This document shows positions 16,758 through 24,789 of a stretch of DNA of 64,000 bases, piece by piece (the stretch's first letter is position 1; each line of letters starts with the position of its first letter). The notes beneath the pieces were generated by a model that was not told where the DNA came from, did not search any database, and saw only the letters and a program-made list of their open reading frames with translations. The translations under genes and the position numbers were made by a program. This DNA comes from Candidatus Zhuqueibacterota bacterium (GTDB lineage Bacteria > Zhuqueibacterota > Zhuqueibacteria > Oceanimicrobiales > Oceanimicrobiaceae): assembly GCA_029262055.1 (NCBI GenBank), contig JAJDAD010000054.1:1-64000 (forward strand). The letters run 5' to 3'.

Positions 16758-17273
16758 ATGAATACCAGTAGTAGGTTTGTTGTCGCTATTCATGTTTTGG
16801 CGGCGATGGCACTGGACAGTGACAAGCCTCTCAAATCAGAAAGACTCTCCAGGAGTGTCAACACAAATGCGGTTGTGATCCGGCGCATTCTGGGCTTGTT
16901 GCGGGCGGCAGGCCTGGTTGTTTCCCAGGCCGGACCTGACGGTGGCTTTCGCCTGGCGCGGGAATCCCGGGCAATCTCTTTGCTCGATATTTACCAGGCC
17001 GTGGAAGAGGGCGAGTTATTCCATATGCACTACTCCGAACCAAGCTGCGATTGCCCCATCGGGGCTTACGTACAGGACAGTCTGGGCCAGGTTTTTAAGG
17101 ACGCGGACACAGCCATGAAAAAGGTTCTGCGCGGCCAGACCCTGGCTACTGTCACCCGGGAAATCCTGCAGCGTTCCGGCATTTCCGAGAAGCTGGACGA
17201 AGGATGGACCATCGATGAGCTGCATCGGCACTTTAGCTTCGAATCCGGACGGCTGGTCTTAAAGAAAACCTGA
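16758..17273 (+). CDS. Rrf2 family transcriptional regulator
   Basis: A 171-residue winged-helix regulator. Residues 1-80 form the Rrf2 DNA-binding domain (AIHVLAAMALD, RRILGLLRAAGLV, then the wing GPDGGFRLAR). After this comes the usual DIYQAVEEGELF segment. The CDCPIG stretch (two Cys around residues 96-98) recalls the sensory Cys region of Rrf2 proteins, but the classic three-Cys iron-sulfur set of IscR/NsrR is not complete, so a thiol or ligand sensor is as likely. It lies 24 bases upstream of a VOC gene, probably as one operon, with a dyad operator in front. Confidence 0.85.
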   Translation: MNTSSRFVVAIHVLAAMALDSDKPLKSERLSRSVNTNAVVIRRILGLLRAAGLVVSQAGPDGGFRLARESRAISLLDIYQAVEEGELFHMHYSEPSCDCPIGAYVQDSLGQVFKDADTAMKKVLRGQTLATVTREILQRSGISEKLDEGWTIDELHRHFSFESGRLVLKKT

Positions 17274-17297
17274 CAGGTTTCATTTATCGGAGGGCAT

Positions 17298-17675
17298 ATG
17301 GCAAAAGTACTTACGATCGGCGGCGTCTTTTTTAAATCAGAAGATCCGAAAAGTCTGTGTGCCTGGTATGAAAAGTGGTTGCAGTTCAAGCTTGAACCTG
17401 ACCACAACAGTGCCGCTTTCAAAGCTGCGGGTCTGCCCGAGTCGGCTTACGCGGTCTGGGCGCCTTTTCCAAAATCAACGTTCTATTTTGCGCCGGGCGA
17501 GCAGCAATTCATGCTCAACCTGATGGTAGATGATCTCGACGGTGCACTGGCTCAGGTAGAAGAGGGCGGTGCTGAACGTGTCGGGGAGATCGAAGAATGC
17601 GAGTATGGCCGCTTTGGCTGGTTCCTCGATCCGGAAGGGAATAAGGTGGAGTTGTGGCAACTCCCGCAGCAGTAG
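17298..17675 (+). CDS. VOC (glyoxalase/dioxygenase superfamily) protein
   Basis: A 125-residue single-module vicinal-oxygen-chelate protein. It has the N-terminal strand GGVFFKSEDPKSLCAWYEKW, the central LNLMVDDLDGALAQVEEGG and the final FGWFLDPEGNKVELWQ with the metal-ligand Glu. GGAGG stands 7 bases before the ATG. It probably dimerises. Co-transcription with the Rrf2 regulator suggests a role in detoxification or stress, but the substrate is unknown. Single-module VOC proteins are often annotated as glyoxalase or bleomycin-resistance-like without evidence. Confidence 0.85.
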   Translation: MAKVLTIGGVFFKSEDPKSLCAWYEKWLQFKLEPDHNSAAFKAAGLPESAYAVWAPFPKSTFYFAPGEQQFMLNLMVDDLDGALAQVEEGGAERVGEIEECEYGRFGWFLDPEGNKVELWQLPQQ

Positions 17676-17840
17676 CAGGACTCATTCCGCAAAAGAAGGC
17701 AAGAGTGTAGAACTTCTGCAAACGTTCCCCGACAAAGAAGAGCGGCTGCTTCGGCCGGTGCTCTTACAGCGTCAAGTCTCTCCACAACTTCGGGTATATT
17801 TGGGCAAAGGAATACGGGAAGAAGTTTTTTTGAAACTATT

Positions 17841-17860
17841 TGTAACTACCGTCGTTACAG
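17841..17860. promoter_or_regulatory. Second TGTAA-N9-TTACAG dyad, upstream of sigma-factor operon
   Basis: TGTAA (17841-17845), spacer of 9, TTACAG (17855-17860). It matches the dyad before the Rrf2 gene in arm sequence and spacing. It lies about 70 bases upstream of the ECF41-type promoter, so it might act on a separate vegetative promoter feeding the sigma operon. Confidence 0.5.
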
Positions 17861-17929
17861 AAGGTCAATTAGCCTAAGCTTACTGGTTGTCATTCGGCCA
17901 GCGACGTTTCGATTGAATGTTGGGCATGA

Positions 17930-17956
17930 TGTCACAAATAGGTAGCGTCTATCGTC
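17930..17956 (+). promoter_or_regulatory. ECF41-type promoter (TGTCACA-N16-CGTC)
   Basis: TGTCACA at 17930-17936 and CGTC at 17953-17956 with exactly 16 bases between. This is the consensus described for ECF41 sigma factors, and the downstream gene encodes such a sigma factor. Transcription would start near 17963, leaving a leader of about 40 bases before the ATG at 18002. Autoregulation is inferred. Confidence 0.75.
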
Positions 17957-18001
17957 TAAGGGGTGACAATACAAATAATCACCAGCGCTAGAAGAAAGAT
18001 C

Positions 18002-18865
18002 ATGCAAGATATAGATGTATTCAGCAAAAATCGTCCCTTGATATTCTCAATCGCCTACCGCATGCTGGGGAGTGTCTCGGACGCCGAAGACATTGTCCAG
18101 GAGACTTTCCTGCGTTGGCAGGTGACCGAACAATCGAAGGTCAAATCGGAGAAGGCTTTCCTGTCAACAATCGCGACTCGACTCTGCATCGATCATCTAC
18201 GCTCCGCCAGAGTCCAGCGCGAGACCTACGTCGGCCCGTGGCTACCGGAGCCTCTCACATATTCGGATCAGACAGATCCTGAGCAAGGGGCCGAGTTGGC
18301 AGAGTCTATTTCCACTGCATTTTTGTTGCTTCTGGAGAAACTGACCCCCACCGAACGGGCGGTGTTCTTACTGCGCGAGGTCTTCGACTACGACTATGCG
18401 GACATTGCTGAAATCGTCGGTAAGAAGGAGACGAATTGCCGGCAGATTTTCGGGCGAGCCCGCCAACAGGTTGCAAGAGAAAAGCCGCGCTTCAAATCTA
18501 GTAAAAGCGATCAAGAGAGAATTATTAGACAATTCATGCAGACGTCGCTTACAGGAGATGCGGACGGGCTGATTCAACTCCTGACAGATGAAATCACATT
18601 GTGGACGGACGGAGGCGGCAAAGTCACAGCTGCCACCCGTCCGGTTCTGGGTAGTGCCAATGTCTGCAGTTTCATACTTGGGATATTGCGGAAGCATACC
18701 GGTTTTGCCAGCGAAATCGAGATGGTTAATGGCCAGCTCGGCATAGTCAATCGGGCTGACGGCAAAGTGCGGAACGTTCTAACCTTCGAGATCGCAGACA
18801 ACTTAATTCAAGCCATTTTTATTGTGGCTAACCCGGACAAATTACCGAACCAGAATTTCTATTAG
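18002..18865 (+). CDS. ECF41-family RNA polymerase sigma factor (SigJ-like)
   Basis: About 287 residues. The sigma-2 region (SIAYRMLGSVSDAEDIVQET) and sigma-4 region (LTPTERAVFLLREVFDYDY, then helix-turn-helix) are followed by a SnoaL/NTF2-like C-terminal domain. The two diagnostic ECF41 motifs are present: DGGGK (in LWTDGGGKVTAA) and NPDKL near the C-terminus. In this group the C-terminal domain regulates sigma activity in place of an anti-sigma factor. The ATG at 18002 is chosen over the GTG at 17963 because the latter coincides with the predicted transcription start. The downstream genes encode envelope export functions rather than the oxidoreductase, epimerase or decarboxylase partners usual for ECF41. 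Confidence 0.9.
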   Translation: MQDIDVFSKNRPLIFSIAYRMLGSVSDAEDIVQETFLRWQVTEQSKVKSEKAFLSTIATRLCIDHLRSARVQRETYVGPWLPEPLTYSDQTDPEQGAELAESISTAFLLLLEKLTPTERAVFLLREVFDYDYADIAEIVGKKETNCRQIFGRARQQVAREKPRFKSSKSDQERIIRQFMQTSLTGDADGLIQLLTDEITLWTDGGGKVTAATRPVLGSANVCSFILGILRKHTGFASEIEMVNGQLGIVNRADGKVRNVLTFEIADNLIQAIFIVANPDKLPNQNFY

Positions 18866-18909
18866 ATTCTTGGGAATTCTATTTGAATCTGTTCGAGAAA
18901 GGAATGTAA

Positions 18910-21273
18910 ATGAGCGAGAAGTTTGACCAAAAGGTTGTGGACCTGACCCGTTGGGTTATCAAATGGCGGTGGGCAGTTATTGTCGTAATGTTGTTGTTTG
19001 CAGGCATAATCGGTAGCGGTGGCCGGTTTCTGAGGTTTGATACAAGCTATCGAGTTTTTTTCAGCAAAGATAATCCTCAGCTAACCGCCTTCGAGGCACT
19101 GCAGGATATTTACACAAAGAACGATAACATTCTCTTCGTTTTTGAACCGGATGGTGATGATGTGTTCACTCCGGAAACTCTAAACATGATAGAGGAATTC
19201 ACGGCCGATGCATGGAAAATCCCTTACGCTATTCGCGTTGACGCCGTTACAAATTTCCAGCATACACAGGCTTTTGACGACGACCTGATGGTTGACGATT
19301 TAATCGCCAACGCCCTGACCCTGTCTTCGGCCGAGATCGAGAAAGCCAGGAGTGTTGCCATCGATGAGCCGCAGTTGCGGAGCCGGCTCATCTCACCGGA
19401 AACTCACGTAGTGGCAGTCAATGTCACGTTCCAGTTGCCCGGCAAAGACCAGGCAAAGGAAGTGCCGGAGGTAGTGACGTACGCGCGCAATCTCGCCAAC
19501 AGCTACCGCGATGCAAACCCATCGGTCAACATTTATGAAACCGGGGTTGTGATGTTGAACAACGCTTTTTCAGAAGCGGCTTTGACCGACATGAGTTCTT
19601 TGATTCCAGCCATGTACCTGGTCATGATCCTGGTGATGTTTGTCGTCCTGCGGACCGTGAGTGGAACTTTGGCGACCGTATTGGTAATCTTCCTTTCCAG
19701 CTTGACCGCTATGGGCGCTGCCGGCTGGTTACACACCGGGTTGACCGCTCCATCCTCGATTGCCCCAACCATGATTATGACACTCGCGATTGCCGACAGC
19801 CTGCACATCTTGATTACGATGCTGCGCGAGATGAGGCGCGGCCTGGGCAAGAGGGAGGCGATAGTAGAAAGCATACGGCTCAATATGACGCCGGTTTTTC
19901 TAACGAGTCTGACGACCGCCATCGGTTTTCTGAGCATGAATTTCAGCGATGCGCCCCCCATGTGGCATTTGGGGAATATAACCTCAGTTGGTGTGATCGC
20001 AGCTTTCTTGTACTCGGTCTTGCTGCTGCCTGCCCTCATGGCAGTTCTACCTCTTAAGGCCCGGTCGCGCAAGAGTACGAAAGAGGCTGTAATCGATCGC
20101 TTTGCCGAATTCGTAATAGCACGCCGAAGGGTGCTGCTTTGGGGGACCGGACTCACGATCCTGCTGATAGCTTTCGCCATTCCGCAGAATGCTCTCAATG
20201 ACCAATTTGTGAAGTACTTCGATGAATCGGTGCAATTTCGACGCGACACCGACTTCATGGTTGAAAACTTGTCCGGCATCTACCAGGTGGAATTCTCTTT
20301 GGCCGCCGGCGAAAGTGGTGGTATCAGCAATCCAGAGTACTTGACCGAACTAGAGCGTTTTGCCGCGTGGTTGCACACGCAACCCGAGGTTGTGCACGTC
20401 AACTCTTTCAGCGAGGTCATGAAACGGGTAAATAGGAGCATGCACGGCGATGACGAGAATTGGTATCGCGTTCCCGAGAGTCGCGAATTGGCGGCGCAAT
20501 ACCTGCTGCTTTACGAACTGTCCCTGCCCTACGGACTCGATTTGAACAATCAGATCAATGTGGACAAATCGGCTACGCGCTTCTCAGTCACTCTCGATGA
20601 TCTCTCCTCTACGGAATTACGAGAATTTACCGAGCGAACTCAGGATTGGCTGCGGTCCAATGTTCCAGACTATATGTTTTCGTATGGCGTCGGACCGGCA
20701 GTCATGTTCGCGTACATTTCGGATCGCAATATCATCAGCATGCTGAAAAGCACGACCGCCGCCTTGATTTTGATTTCGTTCTCACTTATGTTGGCTCTGC
20801 GCAGCACCAAGTTTGGCTTGCTCAGTTTATTGCCAAACCTCGTGCCGGCAACCTTGGCTTTTGGCGCCTGGGGCTTGACAGTCGGAGAAATCAACATGGC
20901 GACTTCGGTGGTGGCCGGCATGACTTTAGGGATAATCGTCGACGATACGGTTCATTTTCTGTCAAAATACTTAAGAGCGCGACGCGAAAAAGGCATGGAT
21001 TCTAAAGATGCCGTTCGCTATGCCTTCTCCACGGTCGGGGTCGCATTAGTCGTCACATCCGTCATTCTTGTGGCGGGATTTGTCATTCTCAGTTTTTCCG
21101 CCTTTACCATGAACTCGGGCATGGGCAAACTCACCGCGCTCACAATTGTGTTTGCCCTGCTGGCTGATTTCCTGTTCTTGCCACCGCTTTTGATGCGAAT
21201 CGACAAAGGGGAAAGCCAAAAGACCGCAGAACCGGATTTAGTAGAAGATGCTGCAGTGCTGGTTAACAACTGA
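18910..21273 (+). CDS. RND superfamily (MMPL/SSD-like) exporter
   Basis: A 787-residue inner-membrane protein with two repeated halves. Each half has one N-terminal membrane span, a large periplasmic loop and five further spans (spans near residues 20-40, 230-370, 410-430 and 620-765). MMPL-type features include PTMIMTLAIADSLHILI in the first half and MATSVVAGMTLGIIVDDTVH in the second, which carries the proton-relay acids. Relatives export lipids, hopanoids or other hydrophobic molecules. The adjacent LolA-like and porin-like genes suggest transfer of a lipophilic cargo to the outer membrane. It starts 44 bases after the sigma gene with AAAGGAA before the ATG. Confidence 0.88.
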   Translation: MSEKFDQKVVDLTRWVIKWRWAVIVVMLLFAGIIGSGGRFLRFDTSYRVFFSKDNPQLTAFEALQDIYTKNDNILFVFEPDGDDVFTPETLNMIEEFTADAWKIPYAIRVDAVTNFQHTQAFDDDLMVDDLIANALTLSSAEIEKARSVAIDEPQLRSRLISPETHVVAVNVTFQLPGKDQAKEVPEVVTYARNLANSYRDANPSVNIYETGVVMLNNAFSEAALTDMSSLIPAMYLVMILVMFVVLRTVSGTLATVLVIFLSSLTAMGAAGWLHTGLTAPSSIAPTMIMTLAIADSLHILITMLREMRRGLGKREAIVESIRLNMTPVFLTSLTTAIGFLSMNFSDAPPMWHLGNITSVGVIAAFLYSVLLLPALMAVLPLKARSRKSTKEAVIDRFAEFVIARRRVLLWGTGLTILLIAFAIPQNALNDQFVKYFDESVQFRRDTDFMVENLSGIYQVEFSLAAGESGGISNPEYLTELERFAAWLHTQPEVVHVNSFSEVMKRVNRSMHGDDENWYRVPESRELAAQYLLLYELSLPYGLDLNNQINVDKSATRFSVTLDDLSSTELREFTERTQDWLRSNVPDYMFSYGVGPAVMFAYISDRNIISMLKSTTAALILISFSLMLALRSTKFGLLSLLPNLVPATLAFGAWGLTVGEINMATSVVAGMTLGIIVDDTVHFLSKYLRARREKGMDSKDAVRYAFSTVGVALVVTSVILVAGFVILSFSAFTMNSGMGKLTALTIVFALLADFLFLPPLLMRIDKGESQKTAEPDLVEDAAVLVNN

Positions 21274-21310
21274 TATGCCAGCTAAGGAAGATACTTAAAG
21301 GAGATTCCCA

Positions 21311-22105
21311 ATGTTTAAGAAGATTGTACTCACATTGGCAGTGGCTGTTTGCTTCGGTTCCGTTTCCGCGGGCAGCGAAGAGAGTGCCGCAGTCGAGCGT
21401 GGCCTGGAAATAGCTATTGAAGCCGATAGAAGAGACACAGGATTTGAAGATTTCCAGGCCGATCTAATAATGCTCTTGCGCAACCGGCACGGCCAGGAAA
21501 GCACCCGAGACATCAGTAACCGTACGTTGGAAGTGGCCGATGACGGCGACAAGTCCCTGATCATCTTCAATAAGCCGCGCGATGTGAAGGGCACCGCTTT
21601 CCTTTCTTATAGTCATAAAACCGGCGCCGACGATCAGTGGCTTTATTTGCCGGCCCTGAAGCGCGTGAAGCGCATCGCGTCCAACAATAGGTCGGGGCCG
21701 TTCATGGGTAGCGAGTTTGCCTACGAAGACATCTCCTCTCAGGAGGTCGAAAAATACACGTACAAATATCTGCGGGATGAAGTTTATGAAGGGATGGACT
21801 GCCATGTCGTAGAGCGCTACCCGGTAGACAAAAAATCGGGATACACCCGGCAGGTGGTCTGGTTTGACCAGGCGGAATACCGTCCGCAGAAGCTGGACTT
21901 TTATGATCGCAAGAATGACCTGCTCAAGACTTTGACCTACCATAGCTACAAGCCCTACCTGGAAAAGTACTGGCGGGCGGATGAGATGCTTATGATAAAC
22001 CACCTGACCGGCAAAAGCACAAAGCTGATCTGGTCGAACTACAAGTTCGGCAACGACTTCAAGGAACGCGACTTTGACCGCAACTCGTTGAAACGGGCGC
22101 GCTAA
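21311..22105 (+). CDS. LolA-like outer-membrane lipoprotein-sorting family protein
   Basis: A 264-residue periplasmic protein with a signal peptide (first 20 residues, cleavage near SVSAGS). It belongs to the LolA-like family often found next to MMPL-type RND exporters. Recognisable segments are FEDFQADLIMLLRNRHGQ, ADDQWLYLPALKRVKRI, GSEFAYEDIS and VVWFDQAEYRPQKLDFYDRK. It is expected to form an open half-barrel that carries a lipid or acyl group across the periplasm. AAAGGAG precedes the ATG by 8 bases. It is 37 bases downstream of the exporter and its stop almost touches the next gene. Confidence 0.85.
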   Translation: MFKKIVLTLAVAVCFGSVSAGSEESAAVERGLEIAIEADRRDTGFEDFQADLIMLLRNRHGQESTRDISNRTLEVADDGDKSLIIFNKPRDVKGTAFLSYSHKTGADDQWLYLPALKRVKRIASNNRSGPFMGSEFAYEDISSQEVEKYTYKYLRDEVYEGMDCHVVERYPVDKKSGYTRQVVWFDQAEYRPQKLDFYDRKNDLLKTLTYHSYKPYLEKYWRADEMLMINHLTGKSTKLIWSNYKFGNDFKERDFDRNSLKRAR

Positions 22106-22107
22106 TC

Positions 22108-23322
22108 TTGTCGGCGATGCAGCATCGGGGTTGGCTTTGGTGCACGATCCTGCTCAGCTTGTTCTTTGCTGTTGCAGCTCTGCCGCAGACGGCGGAACTG
22201 AGCGGCTACGTTGCAATCGAAGCACGGGCATTTCCGCAAGCGCCTTTGCTGCCGGAGCAATTTTCCGGCGGTAACCTTGCCTTTTCGCTGCAGCCGGAGT
22301 TCTACTACGAATCGGGGAATGGCAGCGACAGAATTCTGTTTGTGCCGTTTATGCGCGCCGATCAGCACGATGGCAATCGGACACACTTTGATATTCGCGA
22401 GCTTTACTGGCAGCATGTGGCGGACTGGTGGGAACTAAGCCTCGGGATGCGCAAGATCTTTTGGGGGGTCGCCGAGTCCCAGCACCTGGTCGACATCATT
22501 AATCAAACCGATCAGTTGGAAAACCTCGACACGGAAGATAAGCTGGGCCAGCCGATGGCCCACCTTTCTATCGCGCGCAATTGGGGCATCCTCGATCTGT
22601 TCATCTTACCTTATTTCAGAGAAAGAAGCTTCCTGGCGCATGATGCCAGGCTGAGACTGCCGGTGCCCATCGCCAGGAACCGCACCAGGTATGAATCAGA
22701 TGATGAGGAGTGGCATTTGGACTGGGCCGCGCGCTGGTTTCACTCCATCAGTATTTTTGACGTCGGTCTCTCTCATTTCTCCGGTACCTCAAGAGAAGCT
22801 GTGGTCGAGGTCGGCGCGGGCGCGGGCGGTGAGTTATTTTTGGCTCCGTTTTATCCCATCATCGGCCAGACAGGTTTGGACATGCAGGCAACGACCGGCG
22901 CCTGGCTTTTGAAATTGGAAGCAATTCGCCGAACCGGCCAGGGCGATGCTTTCTTCGCGAGCACCACCGGGTTCGAATATACATTCAATAACATCAAAAA
23001 CACGGGCGCGGATATCGGCGTGTTGCTTGAGTATCACTACGATGAACGGGGTAAAGATGCGTCTTCCCCTTTTGATGACGATATCTTTGTCGGGTCCCGC
23101 CTGGCACTCAACGATGTGCAAAGCACCGACCTGCTGGCCGGTTTCATCGTCGACCGCGACAACGGCGCAACTTTTCTGAACCTGGAAGCCAGCCGGCGCA
23201 TCCGCGACCGCTACAGAATGGAGGTAGAATTTCGCAGTTTCCTCAACGCCGAGGAAACCGACCTGTTCTTTGGGTTGCGGAAGGATCATTATTTTCAGGT
23301 AGAGTTTTCGCGGTTTTTTTAG
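22108..23322 (+). CDS. Porin-like outer-membrane protein of the exporter operon
   Basis: About 400 residues. The start is either the TTG at 22108, 2 bases after the previous stop, or the ATG at 22117; coupling to the upstream gene is likely as no strong ribosome site is visible. A signal peptide (ILLSLFFAVAALPQT) is followed by strand-rich sequence with alternating aromatic residues. The end is the typical outer-membrane signature FFGLRKDHYFQVEFSRFF, with a C-terminal Phe. It probably forms a beta-barrel related to the proteins that accompany RND/LolA-like pairs. It would be the outer-membrane end of the export route; the exact family was not fixed. Confidence 0.7.
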   Translation: MSAMQHRGWLWCTILLSLFFAVAALPQTAELSGYVAIEARAFPQAPLLPEQFSGGNLAFSLQPEFYYESGNGSDRILFVPFMRADQHDGNRTHFDIRELYWQHVADWWELSLGMRKIFWGVAESQHLVDIINQTDQLENLDTEDKLGQPMAHLSIARNWGILDLFILPYFRERSFLAHDARLRLPVPIARNRTRYESDDEEWHLDWAARWFHSISIFDVGLSHFSGTSREAVVEVGAGAGGELFLAPFYPIIGQTGLDMQATTGAWLLKLEAIRRTGQGDAFFASTTGFEYTFNNIKNTGADIGVLLEYHYDERGKDASSPFDDDIFVGSRLALNDVQSTDLLAGFIVDRDNGATFLNLEASRRIRDRYRMEVEFRSFLNAEETDLFFGLRKDHYFQVEFSRFF

Positions 23323-23389
23323 CCGGACCTATTCCAAGAAGGATTCCTCCTGAATGACTGTGGTTGCCTGGTGTGCCCAATACGCAGAT

Positions 23390-24049
23390 TCATGAATTAT
23401 CCAGGCGAGCCAATCGCTTACAAATAGTCACAGCAGTTCCGGCATCTTCAGCGTAAGCATCGGAGCCTATTTCATGCGCGAAATGTTCCGTAACCGGGGC
23501 TCCTCCCACGATCACCTTAACTCCTTCCCGCAGGTTGCTTTTCTGCAGGCTTTCAATGACCTGTCTCATAGCAGGCATGGTGGTAGTGAGAAATGCAGAC
23601 ATACCTAAGATATGGGGCTGATGCTGTTGAACCGCAGAAATGAAAGTCTCCGTAGCCACATTGATCCCCAGGTCAAGCACCGTAAAACCAGTTCCCTCCA
23701 ACATATAAATCACAATGTTTTTGCCAATATCATGCAGGTCTCCTGCGACCGTACCGATAACAACTTTTCCGGCAGGCTTAATGTCAGATTTTGATAATTC
23801 GGGTTTCAATAATTCCATTCCTGCTTTCATGGCGCGCGCGGCCAGCAGGACTTCAGGCAGGAACATGTCACCATCCCGAAACCGGGCTCCCACAACATCC
23901 ATTCCGGGGATCAAGCCAAAGTCCAGGAACTCTTTTGCAGTAATCCCGTTAGCAAGCGCTTCCTGAGTTAGTTGCGCCGCGTCCTCGTCATTGCCTCTGA
24001 TAACGGAATTAGATGCGAGTTCAAAATTTATTTTCTTGTCGAATGACAT
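23390..24049 (-). CDS. Corrinoid (B12-binding) protein of a methyltransferase system
   Basis: A 219-residue corrinoid shuttle protein of the MtbC/MttC/MtgC type. It has an N-terminal helical cap (DVVGARFRDGDMFLPEVLLA) and a Rossmann B12-binding domain with the lower-ligand motif DLHDIGKN (DxHxxG), followed by MSAFLTTTM (SxL) and VGGAPVT (GG). It accepts a methyl group from the substrate-specific methyltransferase and passes it on. GAGGAAGACA precedes the ATG. The gene overlaps the end of the reactivation-like gene by 29 bases, so the three genes form one operon. It ends about 70 bases from the convergent porin-like gene. Confidence 0.9.
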   Translation of the reverse strand: MSFDKKINFELASNSVIRGNDEDAAQLTQEALANGITAKEFLDFGLIPGMDVVGARFRDGDMFLPEVLLAARAMKAGMELLKPELSKSDIKPAGKVVIGTVAGDLHDIGKNIVIYMLEGTGFTVLDLGINVATETFISAVQQHQPHILGMSAFLTTTMPAMRQVIESLQKSNLREGVKVIVGGAPVTEHFAHEIGSDAYAEDAGTAVTICKRLARLDNS

Positions 24050-24788
24050 TGTCTTCCTCAGTCATAGTCTGTTTCGCAAGCACTCGTAGATTTTTCATCC
24101 GTTGCAGACAGGAATAAGTTGTGCAGGGCTCGCAAAAATCCCAGTGAGGTTCAAAGTAATTGATTTCCCTCGCACCGGCAACTAAAACACCGGATACGGA
24201 CTTGATGGGGTGCATTAAGCAGTTGTCATTTAGCTCAATTCCAACCCGTTCCGGCTTGAGAAGCTGAAAAAGTTTCTTTTGCCCAGTAACATGCCAGCCA
24301 CAGTATCCCGGACTGTACGCCAGGACACAAGTGTCGTGAATTGTCGGTTGTTTCTTGGCTATGAGATTGTAGAAAAATTGTTCGCAGAATTCGGAGCCGT
24401 TATCTGCAGCCACGGAGGCCGCCGCGTCGAGTGCGCCGCCCAGGGCAACATCGCCTGAATTACAAAGACCTGCAATTTTTCCGCTGATTTTCTCGCCCAG
24501 GGTCAAAGCATAAACGGCCAAACGTCTGGCTTGCGGGAAGATATGTTCCAAAGGCGTATCCCTGGCATTGCATCCTTCGCCTGCATAAACAATCGTAAAC
24601 TGCTTTTCACTGATTTCCGTCATAACGCCCGCCGGGGCCGCATATTGGGACAAAATCTCGATCGCATTTTCCACGAGGCTTTGGACTGCGCTGGAAACCG
24701 CCGCCCGCCTCGGTACCCCCATCTGCATGAGGACCGATTCGGGTTTCGGCATAACCTCCGTTATAGTCAATGGAACGATTCGTGACAT
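24021..24788 (-). CDS. Methionine-synthase activation-domain-like protein (putative corrinoid reactivation)
   Basis: About 255 residues. The ATG at 24788 is chosen because it stands 1 base after the stop of the upstream methyltransferase gene; the longer frame only reads back into that gene. It resembles the B12-dependent methionine synthase activation region: EHIFPQARRLAVYALTLGEK, GGALDAAASVAADN, and the SAM-binding-type motif YSPGYCGW. The C-terminal part has several Cys (WDFCEPCTTYSC), suggesting a redox or metal site. In MetH the domain methylates cob(II)alamin with SAM after reduction, so reactivation of the neighbouring corrinoid protein is the likely role. This stand-alone form is inferred, not proven. 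Confidence 0.7.
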   Translation of the reverse strand: MSRIVPLTITEVMPKPESVLMQMGVPRRAAVSSAVQSLVENAIEILSQYAAPAGVMTEISEKQFTIVYAGEGCNARDTPLEHIFPQARRLAVYALTLGEKISGKIAGLCNSGDVALGGALDAAASVAADNGSEFCEQFFYNLIAKKQPTIHDTCVLAYSPGYCGWHVTGQKKLFQLLKPERVGIELNDNCLMHPIKSVSGVLVAGAREINYFEPHWDFCEPCTTYSCLQRMKNLRVLAKQTMTEEDNVIRQENKF

Positions 24789-24789
24789 A

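Noticed and set aside
17963-18001. Upstream GTG start for the ECF41 sigma gene
   Set aside because: The GTG coincides with the start of transcription predicted from the ECF41 promoter; the ATG at 18002 fits the family start.
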